Assembly (NCBI GenBank): GCA_938040055.1
Contig: CALHWY010000015.1
Coordinates: 1 to 64,000, forward strand
Length of the DNA stretch: 64,000 bases
Reading direction: 5' to 3'
Source of the DNA: an uncultured Endomicrobiia bacterium
GTDB lineage: Bacteria; Elusimicrobiota; Endomicrobiia; Endomicrobiales; Endomicrobiaceae
The notes under the pieces were generated by a model. That model was not told the origin of the DNA. It did not search any database and saw only the letters and a program-made list of their open reading frames with translations. The position numbers and the translations under genes were made by a program. Positions 24,001 through 26,102 of the stretch are shown piece after piece. Numbering within the stretch: the first letter of the stretch is position 1; each line of letters starts with the position of its first letter.

Positions 24001-24828
24001 TCCGCGGTTAAGCTCATCTTTAAGCACCGACATAGCATTGTCAAATGTCGTTCCTTCCTTTATTCCGTGCGCCCTGTCATAGGCGTCCGACTTTTCTTTT
24101 GTTCTATTAAGAGTTGCTATTACCTCTTCTTCGCTTAAACCTGTGTCCGCCGCCAGCTTGACGATTATTTCCCGATGGAGCCCGAAATTCTTTTCGCTTT
24201 CCTGCACAAAAGCGCCGGGTCCGGATTCAGCTTCTTTCACAGCCTCTTCTTTTACCGGCTGCGAAACTGCCCGGAGCGACCGCTCGCTTTGTCTTTGCGC
24301 AGCCGCCCTGTCCCTGTACTCTTCCGCTACCGTGGCTTTAAAGTCGCCGCCTTTAACTCCGCCGGCTTCAAAAAACTGGTCAACTCTGCATTGCAAATCC
24401 TGTATTTTAACTTTATCTTTATCGACTTTACCGTTTTTATCGAATGACGCTATCACATTTCCCTCTTCGTCAATAGTGCCCAGGGGTTTGTCGGATCCTT
24501 TTGTTTTTTCAATAATATTGCCGAATGTATTTACGGTAATATCCTGTCTGCTCATTTCCATTCGCAGCGATTCATCAAGCCTGCTTGTTCCCAATGAAAC
24601 CTGGCGGTTTACGGTTTCCGGAGTCATATTGGACACCACCGCGTTCGCGGAGTCAACGCGCTTGATCTGCTTATTTCTCAAATCGTCTTCGGTAGACGCA
24701 AAAATCATTCCCGGCTGTATGATATTGACCATAAAGCATGACAATACCAAAAGCGATACGGCCTTTAAAAACCGGCCTCGCCTCCAATATGTCCGGAAAT
24801 AATCCAAGACTTTATTTTTGATTCGCAT
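1..24828 (-). CDS. giant multidomain surface/export protein (8,276 codons visible, C-terminus beyond window)
   Basis: The frame is open from ATG 24828 (GGAGG five bases upstream) to the left edge, so the stop lies outside. Seen, in residue order: a basic N-terminus and hydrophobic signal/anchor at about 18-42; three C39-like peptidase modules (Cys282/His370/Asp386, Cys903/His991/Asp1007, Cys1551/His1639/Asp1655); Lys/Glu-rich linkers with SYKEVK-type motifs; a Lys-rich amphipathic stretch at about 1713-1787; Gly-rich alternating beta segments at about 1797-2043; long beta-rich repeats at about 2280-5160, with an Ala-rich helical insert near 3600-3940; hydrophobic Ala/Gly helices at about 6250-6650; a helical region; and a SecA/DEAD-type ATPase core at about 7200-7960 (GTGEGKT, DEVD, GLTGT, GRGAD, Q-x-x-GR). 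Inference: an exported or envelope-spanning protein that processes or moves polypeptide. The true function is unknown. Existence of the single frame is certain; the domain calls are by eye. Confidence 0.9.
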   Translation of the reverse strand, partial: MRIKNKVLDYFRTYWRRGRFLKAVSLLVLSCFMVNIIQPGMIFASTEDDLRNKQIKRVDSANAVVSNMTPETVNRQVSLGTSRLDESLRMEMSRQDITVNTFGNIIEKTKGSDKPLGTIDEEGNVIASFDKNGKVDKDKVKIQDLQCRVDQFFEAGGVKGGDFKATVAEEYRDRAAAQRQSERSLRAVSQPVKEEAVKEAESGPGAFVQESEKNFGLHREIIVKLAADTGLSEEEVIATLNRTKEKSDAYDRAHGIKEGTTFDNAMSVLKDELNRGVSILNCASESLHNWTGGIVREGLLALQALSVEIASGNFNRNSIKNGQLYTSMAAQQAVLAQNGVNAQGYSIGVDDFIAGLSSGEKATVWVNGNHFITVTKNEAGKIYLADPNRNNGQTITYEAQEFKKLFNGKRTDGYAVGGQMKVMTDSKSVAQKGLQISCGELWSITGAIAVIIGRPSSGSMAGKNKPGGLNISLHLLERSRSGGKAGVQAAYGLAPQSQRNKPVILSRPHITGEKPMFFNKKPFLIFGKPYEIGQGPIGKLSIFSSRAKEDNYVNKAYKEVKIREESRGGRLFRGIIKALKKAQENRLKEETKKIGDFRAREDKYTGKSYKEVKSPSRSFGGALRKISNAVKEKLQQEQNSISSEYRSKEDKYVNKSYKEVKMSKDGQGRGWIGKVFEALKNKERELRARKDKKVGQSYKEKKKMPFNALQKLYGKKGFLGQPKEMLKNKVTEVKNKLSKRFVKAGKFSSERHRQVRKLPAPEDEGEGKNYKEEKIEKDAKTGRVKEDAYKEYQYKEEKIKKERERKEGAYEEENKEIKKKDEKIKAKGKEEEDKYDGLAPELVKKLAEQSRMSEKEVIKLLGKTKEESDAYDIAHGRKEGTTFEKAMGVLSEKISQGLKILNCASEALYNWLGGTVKEGVLALQALSIEIATGNFDRNSIKDGQLHTSLAAQQAVLARNGVNAQGYGVGLDEFVNGLGAGEKAVVWVNKNHFVTVLKNEDGTLDLIDPQRNNGQALTYEAQEFKKLFNEEALDSYTDVLDDKGGMKVLTDSKGVAQQGELLNAREMGEVKGALAAIIGKPAFNNSKNKQEGLKFRQDWWKLSKSGFNPGGKANQIKNKPGKKPFYFLGKVDPDIRRHRPVVIKNQPGSFIKIPFSHNGQIKREELKEKPISAKGKGSLFRRLFGQLQMKGGERRIQEDNYVNKAYKEVKIREESRGGRLFRGIIKALKKAQENRLKEETKKIGDFRAREDKYTGKSYKEVKSPSRSFGGALRKISNAVKEKLQQEQNSISSEYRSKEDKYVNKSYKEVKMSKDGQGRGWIGKVFEALKNKERELRARKDKKVGQSYKEKKKMPFNALQKLYGKKGFLGQPKEMLKNKVTEVKNKLSKRFVKAGKFSSERHRQVRKLPAPEDEGEGKNYKEEKIEKDAKTGRVKEDAYKEYQYKEEKIKKERERKEGAYEEENKEIKKKDEKIKAKGKEEEDKYDGLAPELVKKLAEQSRMSEKEVIKLLGKTKEESDAYDIAHGRKEGTTFEKAMGVLSEKISQGLKILNCASEALYNWLGGTVKEGVLALQALSIEIATGNFDRNSIKDGQLHTSLAAQQAVLARNGVNAQGYGVGLDEFVNGLGAGEKAVVWVNKNHFVTITKNEDGTLDLIDPQRNNGQAQTYEAQEFKKLFNEEALDSYTDVLDDKGRMKVLTDSKGVSERGQKINQFDLKNIKGAKGNPLKTITKPFKAIGKAIGGVVKTVAKTVSKAVKKAVKSVKRTFKKIGKELQRASKKLNKSFIGKLFGSLLDNFSIPIVPGLVSIGWQDGGFGFKVGPHIAIGNQFIGAAWGYNSKTGKTFQAGVEIGDAKQFGTKLMYQHDDYYGTRFEAQAGASYFGWIGGTSGVRYWEKDPDGLFRDGWSVNAGVHFAGGAVNIETEYNFRYQEISAGVSFGKGEAKFSVGFSYSAVRKEFGFNVGVKYQSGNGNGGGIGFNYKNGLAGRYNEDSGRWEFDGKSRTTSYGININTGNRDGNGMGLGFNRSETTWRDANGNILAQSTSNSFNITSMRGGDKQNDVKPTETSIGFSNGRTKYFDETGSVIADTKTKGLSFVHDGSSAAMTWTSGTKVDTDGQIVSAKDFEMDVKLSNKAFASFAGKLASSENSFISALGKLAGGSPAGIGDLAEKDNVPHFNAFKGLSQLIPGLESFMKPLLDVFENISAKIMGVIEQLSMEAWKRFGPDAQSIADEYGIHDNPMPGEKFTSPNGSSLTLEKNSVQVFNADGSEKGSVTRGNGDKALSLFWKDGGNASNAYFNSKVSNKDMLIAAAMALKYGESGFARAVFAQPDFNKFISSSGALYTKFQNGQDGSVVIKADASSAQGRSDTDALFGLNPGDDKIISLNLYGSRRNYSIKSAEVYSVSDKSAATASSMMQSGTLARVIGGETLIPEVLYEGMPVSGNYAVDFDKDGNPVLGMSIFNVPGGMQINAVSLGGDKSVLAKPAMDAARPAAPGKSANADSKPDQAAIRPGVGIQAGLDGYGIGIVPEGFDSARSSNAQKAYASLINEAAGKNPRHAVSQRLELGREQFSYNTVTKQLGRRSLMQDGSLLTEIGMADEKSKLFGEKNFFQKGASAVVTRTQQIMSPEGKKAVKTVIASGIVNENGIIDLINGPVSAGIERTDYGKGNTVTREVANARDITKEQYKADYVGNIGVEQRWLETEEGKVLVSAQVNIDELTGKRTIIGGADEDKKTNGSAVFVKENEKVRTRIDTEVSVTVDRNGEWKIDIPEATKGTRTVELSDGTVATQTVTRGAGKWSASDDYSSSVTRTVLTKDGSLTGQILKVNFKYDEKGDYSIEQGENTVRNIATVIGEGNATVKEIYTNLEDKTMKDVLAMAESGREWKSLLAGANREWARIDEEGKITEGGKFIKAGSEINGVKNISDVKFTYKINEKGGYKITSGSNKVEGSYTNGYTDENGIKRQAVGRLENARFDINNNGSLSLNGKVNLGGETFIIETAAGSSKAPGQSPAPDAADTKTKIVMESDGRVKAVGGSVSLRDGNIVVVGRGATATTGSVVQSAAGAVKILSGEYVMSAEGQWTAAGADASFMYDGEKAAGAMRKALRDMGYQDIGAADLKNALLLGEAKFGNIPSSISEILETSLGDRYIDATVSTAKGKGLDQGVFAIPERTAVKIKLDSEGRTGIFARENFSVKGSLPAGYAMINADGSRSNEFNLSFRSGQQITLSNGLLNAYGQKPQFTHYEDIVMLAGAKEVLFPKGTLTFSVNDQSLFTADFGENPALKFVHNKGTASMVKAEVLLTDKSFNIVKAEFNVSDVQVYNPAAASSGGKSGNEKVDFYGKTVAVGKDPRNPDAWIVNGAMTVSGVDFSGAGAFEQIFTRENLFSKGNRFTTGSDVLGLGKITSGIVLIADIDKNGRRIFVADGSLATVRMGELYGELDRSGFTAVYSQHILKGAMSDKAGDGRKWAAGSSMKVYYKLAKSGEYNVIATDLDGKMIKKTEVYNASFHANGMKHIVSADGKTVEKVIFDKKSYNITTEDGKRALNDAIYQKKTEAARKSGAQISGSAASEPAKPKVSTLLGKFVRTGSKVLDGLSSTAGNMKKAYKGGASFSQMVDVGKKSIINAAAEVNLGWHKDNTVNSHLKGDASQRISARKKLENAEKFYAGTGKALAESVRVYGGNKAAKEIINKNTAVRHNIKIQVADAKAFRAEKDYAAGFVAENIYVGANAEKGAVYDAAAKFHRSIGDIAGADKIIDKGLEGAVFAGKADSVAAGLEKHARINAVVIQQDKAVSAAEMSGKLYAGLAGDGSILGAMPVVSRFKEKAAKEALKIYTASIKNLETAADAVHARIAEVHGKDTQAESLSKIAYADMISPRIEVVQIKVNNAVGKKMESAYDKIAKSAPSEAAYAQAGKLMGAIAENGKPVSDALANLSVKLYGYVSDGIKDLNNTSALISQGITVSGKEVVQRSLSNAGELRVITLREGADERNIRVAYAQNPGAGFDYLKANNLLIADTLKDKNGENVYTGKVIGYTPGNIASGTPAQIAMDYTFNKAYGDNIYFDIAEKEGGRKILTESFSADAKAVNAIVYDVKAAEGEHIYTTAGGLNLRTSGVVLGEAERVTEWGLSKNENRTAYTSEFKGGIPTAFEETEIVFAENGARLINGTRNDLRDAFDPAGKVVQKKGKGGGESLIAKYAQILKNASASGLKMREQDALYDSFSKVAPNYIDLEKVHTISFDSQNNAVLVKKTADQATGYTIIISAPLGNDADWRNNWAVTEKTRGSIVVRDQKNNVIRTAEAVAFTDKAKRSNISKYTLSEGNVTFFRNVSRKTNGDKEESTDIKTTNVTLVDPSDIMKATADFIGNPNSANNSVIKTTKTFDRNRRTTLIHTEEINKVTFFNAGTEELGYKVDEGTASIYIRTRELTADCTETLIYAKNSYAAREPILPVLLPGKSGGSVATAPDADYIVSAERVEVEWIQNSDGDLTLKNGALSISGTYVHKNIEQVTEGGKKKNIVYETRGTLQDAKFISEDGSTYLEGEVKIDGNKFVLNKRPLRESASSGVAGEKPAVDNSLSEVKTNAVIIETDKALSVSKGILSIRKGKLAVFGEGAVALAGSRILCGGIPLDLKSEYRMNNKGQWVGDKNASYSIAEGVDVKKIMISNLQDIGIDIDPNGINSLSFPGIFKGELPANSFRLFNNIMNLDANKDKEVVLSVGDSSLTNSILGFGANLGKGTKLGLKCDNRTGLALYAAQDIDSVQGTLFEGWINKGTGNNTVMLSYKKGQQITLGNGILTHYGVGRSPVLEGSNITTMIGGATSKLNKVTATVNAKGRFNAMFEQTVKMVDGGTAVVEGGTVDIFHNSMNLLSINGTADNILVKKQSGKADGKQQAPTEKQSKKWNGRNVPFNGTAVEVGDPSNPDGWRITGNFSFANAGSFDNIFSQSNVFALGSKFNQGSKFFGQEIKEGVLRIDALDEKGNPVFISDGTFAKTVAVGTPANIKTYTEYNKSGVSSHYTLMDIIGQTVAGINNAKFNKGSIVRYDYKLSNAAGTDYKVIARDAEGKPILEKTMYQNVSFTQQLAGKKITVEDNIKGVDVKGGQWKGGSRTVKIGSDGNVIGQTYSSDAAFEMGKKTYAMNADGTAIAPPEHPRAWYQKAWDSVAGVVPSVATAVKDFVWDTCYVDLIWNTICVDLVWNTICVDLVWNTACIDCIGGVYDMVTDKKTVGQFFGDLGKDLSKVIFTDMIGNVIVKDLAADIVFYDIIKGVFIDDLIGGIGSAFGADTSGWSEWTQMSRTATDIQLSAWFESTFNVDEYDDVCVYVDSVNKLQAEQDKAAAAGNLKAVEYFKKEIEGQKAALGKEVQERNGDFAKKIRGAVNEETGEIDCGEVRSIYAKYGVDKDGNDRIFGAFGINDGEFSDKALAAELFFALGGNDSAVLMTKLMLGNEYEEMNAEKTIIYNRFIGMVAEGIDSNKYPRVLEEASKTYNAIDIQRISDSARTFNKPVQLINALRKANEDKQKADYALLLASKERTISDAILSKMGCKKVYADQSIAGFGFEKQAVGWTRHDADGTLLPGFHADWTVDVNNTIRTTDHANPETLSDLGLPAGNYFNTITFNTVQGADNNLYVVSENSITSASGCTVAGANGSGYRINGVLNSYTNPEDGSTRQVAWEYKLNSEWKVDKDINLANIYLLGSSDSVPQKKATGDKQANGGEASKPISQTIAVITETADYVKAGGAGSKITVNRTTGDALIMVNGTTALAGSSVIVAEGVNVKIKIGSMSYNGASWASSQGFAYAYEGGETAIKKHIRNAIDASLGDHVDNIVIHDGISLSGTMMYGNPYAAADIIGSIGTCGIEVSAGYTMDRTKGGELYSATINEDANLILKASFEQGRYFLHLNATKDTAATIVLGLKGSKANIARTPFQFDDGSTEGSEIFKKGEEISLSSLMHKRLNAYDPQYFKKLSYEHYGGEKWYNLSKSEQNAILDKIIASGDTDLAALGKGITISNTKALTISGQTFNKGELVMTGNSLNQIVLAKNLYIDMNEDGDGWSKSAGNASTDICFLAGAAVNITSNNGLFSGSIKGAVIIRNAYFPESSASTGGSSVSRQSDKANAYFYGNVKSSDKDGIRASGIIYNCDSNSLSKAGLNSAIYAEGSILGVGSVLNDGTIAKYGTKFNSDGSYEAIGATNWQKFTETVSGAVKLVDYIGYNYLTLQGIASNLYEWLSGERTAYSDVRDKQAAQIYSDLYHVNAQTDNKTVQKVVTALSVASIAAAAVFVASVILTPFSGGSSLAVGFAAMGGIIAAAVGSYAVGKSVFAAVRCFQKGKTAEGFLNLGIAAVMAVTTIFGASSIANVGRSFGTGVQALFTKGGIELAVNNVFAQFSSTIFRASAIRGAKNIAIGYAIGFASDIAVQAVRNGNIDWKHAASVGGGAGALVGFGLGGASTAFRVSKGLSKAGFVLSKAITGTLIYRSMESANYNFSNGKHASGVFDIVMAAALSYNSLTGNVNRIQAARQASSAAAGKTQPEIKQAKKEVNKQLRSQFRDDKIQARKNIQTLKGQYLTNYNKMSAYQKFTYHASNAVQSGLAMTALYSAMTISSNIVRGVGVFEGLTYDNLQAIFVGGALVGGTLSIIAPAFTGLWVNQNIGGAFGRITGSPFETLMGTLQSGVHLAKFNALGAPLYNTVFAAIQGNLDGSFLDTVKNGYINTFFTGLDNGDGKAAWDAVRGGFGMGFIVSPFFEMAMPGTAMFGGNNFISRGLNKFTAKWAESGSVFNIFTSGNMTIARLLESTGIGTALTIKQFELVGKAFGHLGKSLDEGLGLDKKYGEETGYFEFFLGNASMLFVPSRMQERNMKYYMLRHDLTIGKATSLDAARKFLNGEILIPNTLRDEFTTSIAELIRNRIREVYEVKDNISGIRMLEGLYAKETIDLGLGFKRQLTNNQTVKDMLKAECADIFMRNYNTARINADGKFMTQSGKNTFKLLGEEVTIYSLKDSAMKCGNLCEFTRFAEKLAVIAEKNEAVATELRSSLQSALDVINPQSMAGKELTSILGRVIEKIENKIQNFYESVRGDIFEGVQSITSKEEMDSLTSKYEERIKKSSPPSKAISKDKAGEIYQCFLNDAISRMDLNTQRAILEALQKRADAKDMQSAYEFYSKQAAEGNITSDFRSRMSDFITAAENAGLKKNALFNSMNAKEQDAFLRDSYLATRLELSLLVNELGNGTLTAERMKNVFELSKLNAFIEYALINRLASVAQTDAVNKKFNDVLMKAYEGKNLSFAEISKIAMLGTGEGKTYIVTVLLPVLQMLNAHEGKMSFVLADTDINIANLYKNASKSYGNLYKYRLLNEKSDKSAVKADKDSIFFTTYGNYASMYAADKSANTNVIRGGKVGVIMADEVDMMVYSTRSMISPYGGYEEVMSKKAEFIDKVSKEIIDISANIKRYVAEADQTVKTLESYMKDGELTKEGQDYVRQHLESGIKDLRDMLGTAGNSKMAKQLIKRLDNFDVSKLNSIGKLQIQQAMNIRMQVLLNQNIEITTPSGKMRITDYIQRVVYTMAKNGNYSRFAQEFMNIKNQQGKNDGYSIDYILKNFITSELTWVEGVNYNNVNGKIMLLHGGKNMDLMPDAGLKQWIEAKQFGWNSGKISRFAPKESSSAMVLEAVADSRGIAGLTGTYSLAARNAIRTMLGGKEIESMTIKQTGGTELPQVNGTTSLIKKGANDMIKLEVLDPAESIVGSFNKGIQTIVEGERMLIMGVKDQATLNAMKNYMESLGVYEYFKANGREYGASTTVAQAAKYVDSGARFHLGVTEIMGRGADFKAAKNIKGINLIAVNPHLSYESAVAQFVGRVLGNRYMTESWAKATDPVTGALKNIKVFLTSDKLSIASYAEKADNLTAAGIRNMKAAEYGRLFNEKILNTQTAEQRQIMQSGAQVGMSNNIRPSVRTTAEFREIAAKMGVNADPLLANMQAKGYYNGVGFTPEGSVAAGYALNLMGYNTDGSRSQIGIASYNMNSLNALLGNTNTGEITFDSALSTINELAQNGIISLSKAGGNSLSDAVNLGTLYQNNSSVVDNFINNNITENLSIAERSKIAMEIYNAEGMVPFIQDKPEYKDISNASAANSSSRRNVENLENKMASMAERVESVRNINGVGSLFGSLSDLIIIAPSLIKYRIAKSKESRSESEYAKALENLKKEYLESKNGFRYASLILSAQNTAKGMLFGDCASAYSMMRPSDKISAAERADYGNIKELKASQLDETVKYFDNKEELERMLSLAEE
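950..3230 (-). other. SecA-like DEAD ATPase domain inside the giant protein
   Basis: This is a domain of the giant gene, residues about 7200-7960. Seen: Walker A GTGEGKT at residues 7288-7294 (SecA has xTGEGKT), motif II DEVD at 7395-7398 in the context ADEVDMMVYSTR (SecA DEVDSILIDEAR), GLTGT at 7668-7672 (SecA GMTGT), GRGAD at 7811-7815 (SecA GRGTD) and QFVGRVLGNR starting at 7842 (SecA Q-x-RGRSGRQGD). The order and spacing are those of a two-RecA-fold SF2 motor of the SecA branch. Motif VI departs from SecA at the second arginine. Whether it moves protein, nucleic acid or nothing is not visible. Confidence 0.75.
9224..9325 (-). repeat. 27-bp tandem repeat coding a 9-residue unit (DLVWNTICV)
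   Basis: Two identical 27-bp units (9224-9250 and 9251-9277), a diverged third (9278-9304) and a more diverged fourth up to about 9325. They code successive DLVWNTICV-like nonapeptides in the giant protein at about residues 5168-5201, rich in Trp, Cys and branched hydrophobic residues. Confidence 0.85.
19925..21242 (-). repeat. 1,318-bp perfect direct repeat, second copy
   Basis: Second copy of the 21869-23186 block. Left boundary: the copies first differ at 19924 (c) versus 21868 (t). Right boundary: they differ at 21243 (g) versus 23187 (t). The repeat keeps the reading frame and gives module 3 the same Cys-to-His-to-Asp spacing as module 2 (88 and 16 residues). Confidence 0.93.
21869..23186 (-). 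repeat. 1,318-bp perfect direct repeat, N-terminal copy
   Basis: Identical by eye to 19925-21242 at an offset of 1,944 bp (648 codons, in frame). It covers the Lys/Glu-rich linker with SYKEVK motifs and the first half of C39-like module 2, ending just before the histidine segment. Flanking sequence on both sides is diverged but homologous, so this looks like a recent duplication or gene conversion within an older tandem array. Confidence 0.93.
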
Positions 24829-24895
24829 TGTAACCTCCGTACTTCTTTCATTTTTTAAATTTTTGTTTTGTCCGTCTTCCAAACCTTTTGCAAAT

Positions 24896-24935
24896 AAAAA
24901 AACAGAAACCCCGGCATATGGATTCTTATGCCGGG
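24896..24935 (-). terminator. rho-independent terminator after the 198-residue membrane protein gene
   Basis: On the minus strand CCCGGCATA pairs with TATGCCGGG (24927-24935 with 24910-24918), followed by a T-rich tract ending in seven T (24896-24902). The stem overlaps the last codons of the upstream gene. It separates that gene from the giant gene, so the giant gene should have its own promoter in the roughly 65 bases that remain; no convincing promoter is visible there. Confidence 0.8.
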
Positions 24936-25522
24936 ACTCTCGTTTTCTTAAATATATTAAAGCGCTGTACTATATTATCCTCATATTCTTTTTTTCTTAC
25001 TATGCTTATTATTAATAATAAAACCATTAAGATAAAAACGCCGCCGCCTTTACCGTCCGGTATTTTATAATTGCGGTAAAGGCTGTACAGCTTTGCGCAA
25101 AGAACAAAAAAAGCGACGGCAATATCGCCTTTAACATCTTCTTTTATTTTTCTTGGCTCTTTCAATATTTCATGTTTGATGACCAGAGCTTTATCGTCCG
25201 CGGTATTGTTTTTTTCGTCTTCGGCGTCTTTATTTAAAGTTTTTTCGGCCAAACGCCCGTCTAAAAGCCTTAACGCTTCAAAACTTACTTTATTTGAAAT
25301 AAGTATCAGCGAACTTCCGCACTTTTTAAACACTTCCGAAACGGCATTCTGCGTAACCGCGGCCATTACCATAACAAAACTGTATTTACTGATCTCTACG
25401 CTTCCCGGTATGAAACCGTTGACGGACATGCAAGCAAATACAAAAAAAGCCGCAAGCTTCTTTTTAAACGAATAAAGACGCTTATGACTTTTTAAAAATG
25501 GTAAAAGCCGTTTTATAAACAT
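24926..25522 (-). CDS. hypothetical membrane protein, neighbour of the giant gene
   Basis: 198 residues, no family recognised. Basic N-terminus, then a hydrophobic signal-like segment at about 24-50 with the sequence CMSVNGFIPG. This resembles the giant protein's signal region (CFMVNIIQPG): both share C, VN and PG at similar spacing after a basic stretch. A charged Asp/Glu/Lys-rich middle (about 95-130) follows, then two hydrophobic segments (about 133-150 and 160-175) and a basic C-terminus. Lies 97 bp upstream of the giant gene on the same strand with a terminator between. Its RBS is weak. Inference: envelope protein possibly linked to handling of the giant protein. The alternative is an unrelated orphan. 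Confidence 0.65.
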   Translation of the reverse strand: MFIKRLLPFLKSHKRLYSFKKKLAAFFVFACMSVNGFIPGSVEISKYSFVMVMAAVTQNAVSEVFKKCGSSLILISNKVSFEALRLLDGRLAEKTLNKDAEDEKNNTADDKALVIKHEILKEPRKIKEDVKGDIAVAFFVLCAKLYSLYRNYKIPDGKGGGVFILMVLLLIISIVRKKEYEDNIVQRFNIFKKTRVPA

Positions 25523-25683
25523 ACTCGGAGCCTTTTCAATTGTATGTCCAACCGCTTCTTTATCAGCATTATATTTTTTTCTTATGTAAAAATTTAATAT
25601 TGTATGTAAAAAAAATGTGAATTATATTTTATTAATTTCTTCAAAAAACCTTGGCTTTTATCTAATTTTTATTTGCCGAAGGC

Positions 25684-25911
25684 GCAGTACTGACGCTCCC
25701 GAGAAAGAAGCGACGTTTCAAAGGTATGAACGCAATTCTATTCCGATTTACGTTCCCGGAACCGGAATGAAGCGGCATTATCAAGAATGGAACCTTCAAC
25801 AGGGATTGTTTATTTCAACTCACGTTCCCGCAAAGGGAGCGGCCGTTGCCGGATTATACTTCGGAGCCTGAGTATTAAATTTCAATTCACGCTCCCGGGG
25901 AAAAAAAGCGC
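25684..25911. CRISPR. degenerate CRISPR array relic (type I-C-like repeats), no cas genes
   Basis: Four diverged units share a core ACGYTCCCG whose first base lies at 25693, 25750, 25822 and 25889 (spacing 57, 72, 67; intact I-C arrays are about 66). The best unit (about 25810-25842) reads ATTTCAACTCACGTTCCCGC and continues AAAGGGAGCGGC. From memory it matches about 27 of 32 positions of the type I-C repeat, including the palindromic CTCCC/GGGAG arms. The fourth unit keeps ATTTCAATTCACGCTCCCG but has lost its 3' arm. No cas gene lies nearby. Inference: decayed array. A short plus-strand frame here is not a gene. Confidence 0.55.
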
Positions 25912-25936
25912 GGAGCATATTTTACATATGCTCCGC
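25901..25936 (-). terminator. rho-independent terminator downstream of hisS
   Basis: Perfect 11-bp stem GCGGAGCATAT/ATATGCTCCGC (25910-25920 with 25926-25936) around a 5-base loop. On the minus strand it is followed by GC and seven T (25901-25907). It lies about 165 bp beyond the hisS stop and would end the minus-strand operon. Confidence 0.85.
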
Positions 25937-26102
25937 CGGAAATTTTTGCGTTAACCGGAATATTTTATCGGATATGATTTAAAAGCCCCAGAGGCGGGCG
26001 GCATAAAGCGGACATCGAGCTTTTATTGCGCAAAAGAAAAGCTTTCCTATTTTCAAAACGGCAAATTATTTTTTTGAATATCATTATCCGGCACAACTCA
26101 TC

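Noticed and set aside
236..24800. Many plus-strand frames and several short minus-strand frames inside the first 24.8 kb
   Set aside because: All overlap the continuous giant frame; none has an RBS or recognised product, and the plus-strand ones are antisense shadows.
25617..25871. 84-codon plus-strand frame
   Set aside because: It lies over the CRISPR-like repeats, lacks an RBS and codes nothing recognisable.
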